In this document: piece after piece, positions 47,345-59,294 of the stretch
How the letters are laid out: each line of letters begins with the position of its first letter
Numbering within the stretch: the first letter of the stretch is position 1
From: Liolophura sinensis
Lineage: Eukaryota; Mollusca; Polyplacophora; Chitonida; Chitonidae
DNA length: 64,000 bases
Assembly: GCF_032854445.1 (NCBI RefSeq)
Contig: NC_088300.1
Location: forward strand, 50,153,682-50,217,681
Reading direction: 5' to 3'
The notes under the pieces: model-generated
Database searches by the model: none
What the model saw: the letters and a program-made list of their open reading frames with translations, nothing else
Told to the model about the DNA's origin: nothing
Made by a program: the position numbers and the translations under genes

Positions 47345-48584
47345 TCATCCTTCGTGAGAACGTTTCCGGGTGAACGGCTTCAAAGTGTCAACCAGGATAT
47401 GAGTATATAAAGTATTGTAAAACATGCCTTATGGTCATGAATGAAAAGCGTGACACAGTTTACACACAAAGGCACCATATGGCTGACGGTTTTATGAATG
47501 AAAGGCAGGATGTAGGACGGCCTGTGTTGAACGGGCTGCCTGATTTAAACCTGTCCGACGGGAACTCTTTTTTCAGAGGATAACTTCTGCTGATAATCAC
47601 GGGCATTTCCTTCTCTTTTTTACTCTGGTGCGATCAGACATGCTACTTTACCGCCTGGCAAAGATATTTTCCCTGGTTAAACAGGTACGGTTTAACACAA
47701 TATTTTTCTCCGAGCAGACTAAAAAGCAGGTTGAAATATGCAGCGTTAACATATTTTTCGTTACAGTGACATATCGGCATTCCGGCCATATCACATTGCT
47801 TAGTTGTGACACACGATAGTGGGACCCAAGAACGGTGTTAAACAGCAAGCAAATGAATAAATAAATAGTAGGGGCAATATTTACCGTTTTCAAACGGGTT
47901 TTTATAATTCATGTTACCGACATTCCAATTTTGCTACTGAAATGTGTGCTATCTGCAGGATGGTTCCAACATAGCCCTGTGTACATGTGGGGCTGACCAC
48001 ACAAACTCATTTCTGACTTAAGGTTTAAAATCTTTCCAAAACACTCAGTTTTTGGTATTGAAAGTTTGGATACATTTGGCTTAAGATAACACTCATGAGG
48101 TGGATACAATTTTACGTTATAAAACCGAAAAATAAGCTTTAGGGTCGTATTTCAAATTTTGACTTAAGTCAAAAATGTCTTTGTGAAATCGGTCCCTGGT
48201 GCCTGGTATTCTGCCAAGGCATAACATGCACAGTTCTCGTGAAAATAAGTACAGAAATTCAAAACGATAATAAAATGTAAGTAGATTCCTGGAGAGAGGA
48301 CAGCTTGTTCGTAGATGTGTAAAGTACAAACTCTGTTTACACAAAGCTTAGGCGTCGTCCTGCGGGCATACGGCTGTCTATTGCCTATTTCTTTTCACTC
48401 GAGGAGAATGTTGTGCACGCATCCACTCCGGTAGTTACTTTTAAAAGAAAAGACAACAAAAAATATAAACAAAGTTATTTCAGAAGAGAGGTCCATACAG
48501 GCCTTTTAAACGGGCATAGACATCTTTTATTACGTGCTTTGTAACTCTGAAGGTAACCTTTTAATCTGGAATTCTTACGCTATT
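47345..48584. other. No gene recognised
   Basis: AT-rich sequence; short ORFs (for example 47628-47819) show no domain and no paired splice signals that I trust. Confidence 0.35.
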
Positions 48585-48887
48585 TCAGAGGAAATGGAAA
48601 CACGAGATCGCGTCACCCGTATCCTTTGTCCTGCGAAGTACGGTTACCCTAATTATTACAACCAAAGACCACGCACTGTGGCCTCCTGGGTGAAACCTTG
48701 GGACAACGCCAGACCTATTCCATTATCACGTAAAAATAGTTTTAATTTATATCTGAATTGTCTCGTAATCAGACGGAAAACAGCGGATTTAACACCCTGT
48801 CAAAATGGTGAAGTAGAAACGGATGACGTCATAACGGGAACAGATGCCTTATCGAGTAGTAGAAATAACTCGCCCTTGATTGGTTAA
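48585..48887 (+). CDS. Candidate terminal exon of an unknown gene
   Basis: An open frame of about 100 codons follows a good acceptor ('gctatttcag' ending near 48589) and ends with TAA at 48885-48887; AATAAA lies 85 bases later (48973-48978). The text is rich in Arg, Pro, Tyr and Trp (for example TRILCPAKYGYPNYYNQRPR, then VASWVKPWDNARPIP) and GC content is above the surroundings, both of which favour real coding sequence. An ATG at 48594 could also make it a single-exon ORF. Family not recognised; no upstream exons identified. Confidence 0.35.
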   Translation, partial: SEEMETRDRVTRILCPAKYGYPNYYNQRPRTVASWVKPWDNARPIPLSRKNSFNLYLNCLVIRRKTADLTPCQNGEVETDDVITGTDALSSSRNNSPLIG

Positions 48888-48989
48888 AACTGAGAGCATG
48901 GCGGCGTTCGATTTTCCCAATACGTAGGCGTTTTTGCTTATTTTATATCTCGGTTATCCTTCATCACAAAAAAATAAAGTGTTCGTTTT

Positions 48990-51190
48990 TTTTTTTTTTA
49001 CTTTGTCTGTATAAAATTGCACCAAAATTATGTAAATATATACAAAATTTTTTTACACTTCTATGAATTGAATACCTATGGCAAATTCGTAATAACCTTA
49101 CCTCTTTACGTACCAGCTGATATTACCTGGAATATACACTTCCTTTATAAAGCTAACCTTTGTAAAGGGCTTTGTGGATCAATACAATTTCTTTACATGG
49201 TATACGGATTAGTTCATGTGGTTTGTAATGCCACAATCCGCTGAAAACCTTGTCCTTGACGGTTTCGTATTTGTTCAGTGATACTTCACCATTTTCGCAC
49301 AAAGTCTATGTTTCGTCAACATAGGCTGTTCTCAGTTTGTTGTCAAAGACCAATATAGAACTAGCCACACATCGAAGAATCGAAAGCACGAAACTTTTGT
49401 ACAATGCTTATATATGCGTAGTGACTTTAATTCTAAATGGTGTGACTATAAAATGTAACATTTCCTATTTGACGTCTTGAAACTTGGTATAATGGTTAAA
49501 ATATTTCACAGCACTTGCACAAAACAAGTCTCTGTCCTGTACGAATTGTTTGATGTATAAGGGTAAAGATTGAATGATTGGTTGATTAACTACTTGATTG
49601 ATCGACTAATTGATTACCTCGATCTCGTATACAAGAACCAACCTTCCTCCCGACTATGAGAATGTCATTTTTCAAGCCAAAAAAGCGTTTTTTTCCACTG
49701 CAACTACTCATACCAATTCCCCAAATACATGTAAAGTTATGCTTTTTCATAACAGCAATAAGAAAGACATCATCAGTTTTAAAAATGTAAAAATTAGTAG
49801 TTATGGGATAATATCAAAACCGAATTTCCGTGCAGCTTAAAACCTGGTTGGAACACCAAACTCGACCGCAAGACCTCATATATGACTAGTTCACTGATTT
49901 AAGTAAATTTAGAGCATAAATCTGCCCTTCTTGTTTGGCTTTTATTTATGTATTTTTTTATGTCTTTATGTCTTTTTATCTATTTATCTATTTATTTATT
50001 TATTTATTTGTGTACTCATAAAAAAATTAACTCCACCATATGGCAGGCTGTCCGTTGTAGGGAAACCCATAACATCTTATATATTTAGATGAGATATACT
50101 AGTGACAAGATAACGTGTGCTGTCCCAGTTGAATTGTCCATGAGGAAGTATATCATTTTCAGTTGACATAAAAAATTTAAATCAGGACGATTAATATGCT
50201 GTACATGCGCTACAATATATACCTTACTTCCTCTATTTTGTCCACACTTGTGCATCACCAATATCACATAAATACTATTTTATCTGATAAGCGAAGAAGG
50301 AAATTTGAAAGTCAGTATCTAATTACTCTGATATACAACATTGGATATTTGATTAAATGAAAATGTCTTGATGTCAACCTACAATTTTGTTAATTACATC
50401 GATTATCACTGAAAAATGTTGCCAAAAATATAATTAAAGCAAGAACAGTGTTCAATCAACCCTCAACATTTGCTTTAATAATTAAGGCTCAGTCATTATT
50501 AGTTTTATCCGAACTATCCAGGAATGACATGTGCCACCTACATATGAAAAAAAGCCAAGTTTTTGGAATAATATTTCCATATCTTCATCACAAAGGGGAA
50601 AAGTACACACGACACGTTTAGGTCGGTCGGGCAGCGATCCATGAGACATCATGCTGTGGCGGCCCAAGCACAAAATATGGTATATGTGCAGACTATTGCA
50701 AGAGTAATTGACTATTGACTTATCATACATCGACTAATATTCAGAATACGAGTACAGATTGTAAGTTGATAAGCCTTTCCTGGGACTTCAGAAAGCAAGA
50801 TTTGTGACGTAAAATCGCAACTAGATTCGAACTGGCGATTGCATGGACAAGTTAACCCTGTTTTTACTACGTAGTCATAGGGCTCTTAATTGATTTAAGT
50901 AAACCAGTAGGAATGATGATTGATAAACAGGCAGCATATTTACATTCAAATAGCGGCAAGGATTTGACATTTTACACATGTCTTTAATTCTGCATGACAG
51001 CTGATTATAGGAATATTTTTGGTTTGCCATACGATTGGGTCAATGCCGGAGAGCGAATAATGCAAGAAAGGGTACCTTCGTGATTTTTCAATTCTGTGAA
51101 AACAATGAAATATTTTGCGCTCCCCTAAAAATATCGCAGTCTGATTGCTTTTCTAACATAGACAATATGTGCAAACATTTAAGACTCCAG
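48990..51190. other. No gene recognised; TTTA microsatellite
   Basis: AT-rich DNA. A (TTTA/TCTA)n run lies at about 49975-50010. A minus ORF at 50482-50730 contains HGSLPDRPKRVVCTFPLC and ends near a donor-like 'gtaggtggca', which could be an exon or a decayed fragment, but nothing else supports it. Confidence 0.35.
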
Positions 51191-51194
51191 GTGG

Positions 51195-51465
51195 GCGGAG
51201 GGGGGGGGGGGGGGGGAGAGAATAGTGCTTTGAGTTCTGGTCCAGCGCAACGGCCCAGGAACCTCTCACCAATGTGGTCGTTGTGAGTTCAAGTCCAGCT
51301 CAGGCTGACTTCCTCTACGGTCGTGCGTAGGAAGGTCTGCCGGCGGATGGCCGTGGATTTCCCCCGGGCTCTGTCCGATTCCTCCCACCATAATGATGGC
51401 CGCCGTCGTATAAGTGAAATATTCTAGAGTACGGCATAAAACAAAATCAAATAAATAAATTAATT
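51195..51465 (+). mobile_element. SINE family 1, head region partly replaced by poly-G
   Basis: The body is clear from 'gcgcaacggcccaggaacct' through 'ttgtgagttcaagtccagct' and 'cctcccaccataatgatg' to 'gtacggcataaaacaaaatc'. A run of about 16 G at 51200-51217 precedes it. Confidence 0.85.
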
Positions 51466-51469
51466 AATT

Positions 51470-53380
51470 AACAATAGCTGCATGCGTTATGGCTGAAATA
51501 CCGTCTCCGTGGGGTTAAGACTTATACTTCATCCATTTTATCATGTAATAATTATAGTTCTTCGTCGATTGGCAATTTCTAAGAATTTCGTGTCATGAAG
51601 GCCTCTGCGTCATGCATATGGCTATATGTTACGGAGGCGCACGAAGGCGGACTCGGGAACTTGAACAGGAAAATTTCCATCCGGAACTTCGTGACCTCCA
51701 CACAGTAGGTAGTTATAGCTACTGATTTAACAGCACTGGTATTCTCGGTTACACGTGAATCATAACGTACATCATCAATTGGTATTCTTTATGCCCTTTT
51801 TTACTTTGCTTTCACTGATTGTAACTGACCTATAGAAAGCGATTTCATTTTTACCTCATATCGACCTTGTCCCTTAAGGACACGCTATATCTTAAAGAAT
51901 GTAAAGACTTCACACGATTTTAAATATAGAACTTAAATTACACATGTATATATAGTATTTTGCAATGCGGACGGAAATTTAGTATTTATAATGTAATTTA
52001 TGTGTACAAAATACTTAGAAAATGTAAGTTAACACTATATCTTTGTAAATTTAGCACTTCTTCATTTACGATAAAACATGTAATATGGAGCATTATCTAA
52101 CAATCTGTAAAGAACTACTATATTATTATATTACTGCGTCATACTTTTCATTTTTCCACTTTTCCTTTAATCATATGTTGTCGTACAGGTGAAATATTTT
52201 TGAGTATACGGCGTAAACATCAATCGCATAAAGCAACCCCTTTTGAGGAGAGTATGGTTGACGATTAACATACTTTTATGTTTCGACGCCCGGGCGATTC
52301 AGACCACTAGTCCTTTTGACAACAACATCGAATCTAGCTTACCCTCGGGCTGCTTAGGCTATATTCCTCGTTATTAGAGACGGACCAACGGTTTCTTCAA
52401 CAAACTGTCATTATCACGAATTCGTATCAAAACTTAGAGAAAAAAGACATCCTGAAGGTATATATTACATTCGTTTTGTTTGATTATTGAACTGTGCCAC
52501 ACTCAAAATCATTTCACTGATAATACAGCGATCGGTTTAAAAGAACAGAGTAATCAAGCATGATTATAGAATTAGACATCTGTCAAACCTCCTGGCTTAA
52601 TTAAATCTCCGACTGGCCGCCGGAACCCACGTTCGGACTCGTTGTCAGTTTAGACCTCTGTGTCAAAAGGGACAGCATTAAAATAACACCAAAATCTCAT
52701 GATGTCTCAAAATCTCAAAACCAAAACCTTGCAACATTAACCATTCTTCCTGACAGGAATCAATGTTTCAGCATGTCAGTTTTGTTCGTTAGGTTTTCAT
52801 AAAAGTTATATCCCCGTCTTCTTGAAAAAAAATTAAATAAAATACAGCTTTAAATATGAGCATAATGTGTGCAAAGGAACTGACAGTCTGCTTTAAAACA
52901 TTTAGAGGAAGTTCACCTGAAACACAATACCCAGTTTAGTGCGTTTATAAAAAAGTCACCTGAACTCTTCTGTGATTAGCTTCCTGAATAGTGCTTACTG
53001 CTTGTTTCATGCAGTCCCGTGGTCATCTGATTTTCACCCATAGTTGTCTCCTTTCCGCACGTGACTCTCCAACAGTCGATGTTACGGAGAAGTCACATTA
53101 CCGATAAAATTTTTAAGCATCATGCTACTTTACACAACAACACAGCTAGACTGGATACTGATGATGCATTTGGGATATTTTACAAAGACATAAGTTAAAT
53201 GGAAAACCCTCACCTAGTCATAAAAGTAATAGCAGGACTCCTTCCGTTATTACTGACTGTTGATGCATGCATTACCTGGGACTAATAATATCTGTTATAT
53301 CAGTCCCATGTATTACTAAACGCGTCAACAGTGGGAACTTATACACCCCACTATCACCAAAGATTAAAAGGAATCGGGCA
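51470..53380. other. No gene recognised; SINE tail fragment
   Basis: AT-rich intergenic DNA. A short piece of family 1 SINE 3' end is at about 52183-52233 ('caggtgaaatatttttgagt' then 'atacggcgtaaac'). Confidence 0.4.
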
Positions 53381-56300
53381 AAAATGCAGTCATGTTAATA
53401 GCCATTCATTAGATGTTACTGGTCTAGATTTTCTCACATTTAATTAAGTGTATATGGTCACATTTAATCAACAGTAACATGAAAAACAAAAAACGCAAGG
53501 GGACTATGAATCGGGGGTTGCAAGTTCCACCTGCAAGAATGATTGAATTGTTCCATTATATGACAATCAAGTCAGACAATTTCCCTTGAGCGTATTATAA
53601 CAAGCTCTACTTTGTTTTATGTGCCGTAACTATCGGTAATGGTGTTTACTCTCCATGTTGTAATCTTTAGATATTGTTAGAAAGTTTTGTTAATTTTAAT
53701 TTCACTTCTCTGGATATAAGTTATGTTTCTGTGCTTGCGAACTATTTTCGTCAAAGTTGTACTTTCCAAATACTTCCGCGTGTAGTGGTCATGCTGATAT
53801 TATACATACTATCAATATCTTGTCAATTTTTAGTGACTGAATAAATAAAATATGTTACATCCAAAGGCAAGAAACTGTATTATTACTCATGCGAAAGGGA
53901 AGATGCCATTGTATATGTTTTTTTCTCTTTCTTAGATTTTCTTTGTTCTGTCCAAAAAATTATGTGACTAGAAATTTTTCGCTATGATTAGATAACAAAA
54001 CAAGGAAACTCGGTCAAGCATAAAAATCACATGAAGCTAATTGAGGAAGTTTGATCCTGTTTGGCGGGATACTCATTTCCCTAATGGCCTGCAATGTTAA
54101 AGCTTTAGAAAAAAAACCTTTCTGAGGCGCGAGGGTACAAAAAAGCTACTGATAGACTAAATTAATATATTAATATTAATATTAATAAATAACCAGTATA
54201 TTTAGTGGTATATGAGTCGAATCTATTTCAACAAGCCATTAAAGACACGGCCACAGAACATTCGGATGAAAAAGATCCCAACCTTTTGAACGAATATTTT
54301 GACCAGGTGTCAGGGTCAGGCGAAGCATTGTGGGTGTTGGGTGGCTCTTTGTCCCGTTTTTCACATGCAAAGATGAATGTTACTACTCTGTTATAACTCT
54401 GTTATTACACGTCTGGAACAGGGTTTTATATTAGTTAGGTTCAAATTGCCCTCAAACGTACTATGTTATGTACGTTCCGCTAACGTGTACGAAAATGTAC
54501 TGTACCGATGAATTTTCACATTCGTTCGACACCTGCTATTCTTTGATAAGTAACATGTCCCGAACAAAACGGATCAAGGAGCTGGAGTTTGCATTCAGAT
54601 CGTGAAGTCTATCGACTAAGGAGTCCTAAAGCGAAAACTTAGATACAGATATAAAATGCGCAATAAACAGATAACACATGCCCGATAGAAACCTTATAAC
54701 ATGCATTTTATTATAATTAAAGACAGCATAAAAAGTAAAACCAGAGCAGCGACAGTGTGAAACCTGGCAAATGGTCATGCACACGTAACCGATGACATAT
54801 GGCCTCTTGTCAGTTTACCTCAAACAAGGTAAGCAGAATTAGGTTAAAATATGCAGTCATGTTAATTGCTTTACATAATTACATTTATTTAATTATCTAT
54901 TAAATAATCTATTTAATTTATCACTGGTCTAGAATTATTCCAAATTCGGTGTTGTCATCACATTTTACATACAATAACATTAAAACAATACAAAGGCGCC
55001 AGGCCTCGGGGATGCTAAGTCCACCAGCAAAATCCTGGTTTATGCATGAATACAATATAATTAAAGACTTACAGCACAGAGAGAAAACCAGTGCAGCGAC
55101 GACAGTGTGACAGATGGCAAATGGTCAAAGGTAACCTTGGAAATACGGCCTCTTTTCAATTTACCTCAGGGTTTTGTTCTAACTGTTCGTGTAAATGCAT
55201 AAATAGTGGCAGACTGCACGCCCTCAGCACCATGGCTTAAGCAGAATTAGCACGCCCCCAGCACCATGGCTTAAGCAGAATTAGGTAAAAAAAAGCAGTT
55301 ACGTTAATTGCAATTTATAAGACGTCACTGGTCTTCATTACTCCAAATAATCTCTTGTCATCACATTTAACATACAAAAATATTAGAACAGTACAAAGGG
55401 TCCAGACTTCGGGGATGCTTAGTCCACCAGAGGAATCCTGGTATATGCAGAAATACAATATAAATAACACGTACAGCATAGAGTCAAACCAGAGCAACGA
55501 CGACATTGTGACAGATGGCAAATGGTCACAGGTAGGACTACCCAGTGAAATACGTCCTCCTGTCAATGTACGTCAGTTTGGGAATTATTCTAATTATATT
55601 GATGATACATGTAGTTTTTAGTTCACAAAAGTTTTTAACTTCACAATCTTTTTTTATTTAAGTATTTTAGTTTTGAAGATATTTATACAATATTATAATA
55701 TATGTAGTATATTCTTAATACTATCAAATAATGTTTTGAAAATATTTAGTAATGAAAACCCATGATTTGTGCACGTGTTTCTCCTAAACCTAGCCTCATA
55801 TTTTGGAATCCCTCGCACTCTGTCCAGTTTACTTGACCTGCACACTGACAACTTGCGTATATAAGGTGAATTCTTCGCACACGATGTACACGAGCCTTTT
55901 GTGTGCCATGAATTTTCCTATTTATTTACACCCCCACACCTTTGATACTATCTCTGTTTGCAACCATTCACCCATTTTATATCCTTGAAATCCGACAGCA
56001 TTGTAAATGCAAAAGGCTATAGAATGGAGAGTAAGAACAGAACTGCGACGACAGTGTCATAGTTAGCAAACACATAATCGGTGAAGTCTGGTGAAGAGGT
56101 AACAAACTTATACCACACATCTCGACATGGCTTAGGCGAAGTAGGTAAAAAAATACAATGATGTTTATCGCAATTTATCAAGCGTCACTGATATAGAATT
56201 AAGTAAAAGTAATATAACAGAGTACCGACGACTGTGTGACAATTGGCAAATGGTTACACGAAACCAGTGAAATACGGCCTCTTGTCAGTTTACCTCAGTT

Positions 56301-57150
56301 AGGTTTTATTTAACTGTGCTTAAAATGTAACAACTTATACCTCCTACACCAGTATGGCTGAGGCGAATTTTGTAAGAGCAGGCACTGATGTTTATCGCAA
56401 TTTGTCTAGCGTCACTGCTATAGAATTACTTAAAATAACACAAAAGACGTACAGCAGAGAGAGTAAAACCAGAGTAGCGACAACAGTGCGACAGTTGGAA
56501 AATGGTCACACGTAACCAGTGAAAAGCGGCCTCTTGTCAGTTTACCTCAGTTAGAGTTTTATTCTATCTCTGTTGGTATCGCATTCAATAAACATTTAAG
56601 TGAAAATATTGTAAATATTTAAACAGTAGCAAATTACACGGCTATTACACCATGGCTTAAGAAGAATTAAGTAAAAATCATGTTAAAACAAGAAGTCACT
56701 ATAATTAATCATTATGCTTGTCATTGCATTTAATATACAAACACATTAAATCAATAAAATACAATTCAAAATACACTTTGTCCACCAGCAGAATCCTAGT
56801 CTATGGTTCAATACAAACTGAATATAACAGAGTACCGCATAGAGAGTAAAACCAAGAGCAGTATGACAGTTGACAAATCCGGCCCCATGTCAGTTTACCT
56901 CAGCGTTTTATTTTAGCTGTCGATGTAAATGCTTGAAAAGAAGCAACTTATACCACCTTTACAAACAAGACTTAGCAGAATTGGGCAAAAAAAGGGCACT
57001 GATGTTGGCTGAAATTTATCAAATGTTACTGGTCTGGAAATCCTCAAAACGCTGTTGTGTTGGTATCACATTTAATAATTATTTAAATGAAAACTATGAA
57101 AACAAAGGGATCAAGCATCGTGGTTGTTCCGCGTACAACTAACTACCTCT
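53380..57150 (+). repeat. Degenerate tandem repeat, units of about 250-380 bp
   Basis: At least seven diverged units can be followed by the ordered landmarks 'accagagcagcgac', 'agtgtgacagatggcaaatg', 'gcctcttgtcagtttacctc', 'caccatggcttaagcagaat', 'gttaattgcaattta', 'tcactggtctagaatta' and 'gtccaccag'. Clear starts are near 54700, 55060, 55440, 55995, 56215, 56450 and 56830; 53380-53530 is a more distant relative. Open frames inside it are chance. It could be old satellite DNA or a tandemly copied element. Confidence 0.7.
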
Positions 57151-57154
57151 GGCT

Positions 57155-58410
57155 TTGGAACTTGGTCCTTACATGCACATTCTGCTCACCTTTCTCTTAT
57201 CAAGTAATTAGACCTGCCTCAAACACATTCTATGTCTCGTTTTTTTAAGACAAAAAGCAAACCAACTGATCTGATCAAAGCTGCACCATTGACTGTATGA
57301 CGATTGATTTTAATTGCTGCTTTATTAGTTCCTGTGTGATCAAATCTGTAGTGAGCATTTTTCATTATACGACGTTAACACATAATACGGTTCAGATTAT
57401 GTCATAATGTGGTTAGGGTTGTACGTGTGCTTCTCTAATGTCCTATATAAGCTCAGTATGGGTCTGAACTAACTCCGATTACACGCTTAAGAGGTGCACG
57501 AATACAAACCAAGTTAGAGTTTTTCGAGACTTTCGCTTTTCAATGTCTGCTTTGGAGCACAAAATCGTGTGCATGGAAGTTTTGTAACTTCGTAACTGAA
57601 TTACTTACCTAAGTCATTTTTTTTAAATATTATTATGAGAGCCACTTATTTACCCTTGCTATAGCATCTGCTGAACCAAACCAAAATGGTACCTCTAAAT
57701 ACGGAAATGAAAGCTCCCGCTAATTGTAGGTTAAAAGTACCAATCACGACAAGTGTTAGCTCTTAATAACGGTAAAGACTCTGGTCATTTGCTAAGCAAA
57801 AAGCAAACGCAAGCGAAAAGAATTGAAAGAAATTACAGACAGACGCTACGGATGATTCAGTATTCAGGCTGAAAATTATACAAACATATGAGCGCAGTCA
57901 ATACAGAAAAGTAACTGAAATATAATGTACAGATAGAAGTAAATATCAATGACACAAAGATATCAGTAGCTGACTTAAGAGTGAAAGTGTCAAAGACACT
58001 TGTGATTGGTTAAGCGTGTAATCGTCATATATCTTCAATGCTGACAGCCTTGTTATACTTTCCTGTTAGAAAATAAAAGCAACGTTTTTCCTATCTATGC
58101 ACAGGTGGGAATTCTACCAGCTGCCTATCTTCTCTTTTCTTTGATTGTCATCGACCTTAATAAGTGAGTATTTTCTGATAACACCTATTGCAAAGCTACC
58201 TACGATTAACAACATAAGAAAGTTTTCATTTTTTTCGAGCTAATCAAGACAGTCAGTATTATCTTAGTCACATTTCAAGATCTTAAAATAGAAAACTTTA
58301 AATGTGGAAGACAATATTTCCTCATGAAAATGGATTTTTTTGGCATAAGCGGAGAACGAAATTTCTAGACCTTAAACTAATCATAAAAATGGATCTGTTT
58401 TTCGAATATT
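57155..58410. other. Upstream flank of copy 6, no gene seen
   Basis: AT-rich with no clear exon or SINE. Just before the promoter are 'gaaatttc' (about 58349) and several A/T runs. Confidence 0.4.
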
Positions 58411-58417
58411 ATGAGAG

Positions 58418-58425
58418 TATATAAA
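58418..58425 (+). promoter_or_regulatory. TATA box of copy 6
   Basis: TATATAAA, 46 bases before the proposed ATG, in 'gagagtatataaactcg'. The preceding 'gagag' is shared with the copy 5 promoter. Confidence 0.55.
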
Positions 58426-58463
58426 CTCGAAAAATGCCAATGTTGTTTAACATCTCTCCCACG

Positions 58464-59227
58464 ATGACTTCAAAAGGTATTGTACCATTCTAAGAATATG
58501 TTAAGCCAACTACAACATGTGGGCTTGGTACCATTATAGATAGAATTTTGTCTTTTTAAAATCACATTTATGCAGACTATTTTGTATAGCGAGATCCAAA
58601 TTATATTTTTCAGGTTTTTTCCGAATTTATGTGCTTTTATCGGCACTTTTCCTCGCCAATTCAAATAGCACTCAAAGGCCTTGGATTGGAAGGCGATGTG
58701 GACGGACGACACAGCTGCAGCGATTTAATGTTTCCCAACAGTTCATCGAATCATGTTCACCAACGGGGGGGTCGTCGACCACCGGACAAATTAATCAGTC
58801 GACCAGACACATTGACCTAGACATTCCACTCAGTCTACTTTATGGAGACATAAAATCCCTAAAGTCAAAATTCGTAAGCTTTTTAGCTTTTAATATCTGT
58901 TAGTTTTCTGATTGGTGTTGTAAGAAGAGACTTTTTAACGTTTACTTTTGTATAATAATCGTTACGTGTGACCAATTTATTAACATACCCACTCCCATTT
59001 TACTCTCCGTGCTGTATTTGTATTAATGACATGTAACTGTGTCCCAAGTATTTGATTCACAATGAGAATAATTCAGTTACCTGATATGGCAGCGCCAAGA
59101 GTTCGTAGCGTGTGTTGTCTACACCTATACACTTTCTGCCAATCATTATAGCATGTTTTTGTGACTTTCTCTCACTTCTCAGTTAAGGTTGCATGAAGTT
59201 CTGAATATCAGTTCATCAACATATATT

Positions 59228-59294
<67 letters not shown>

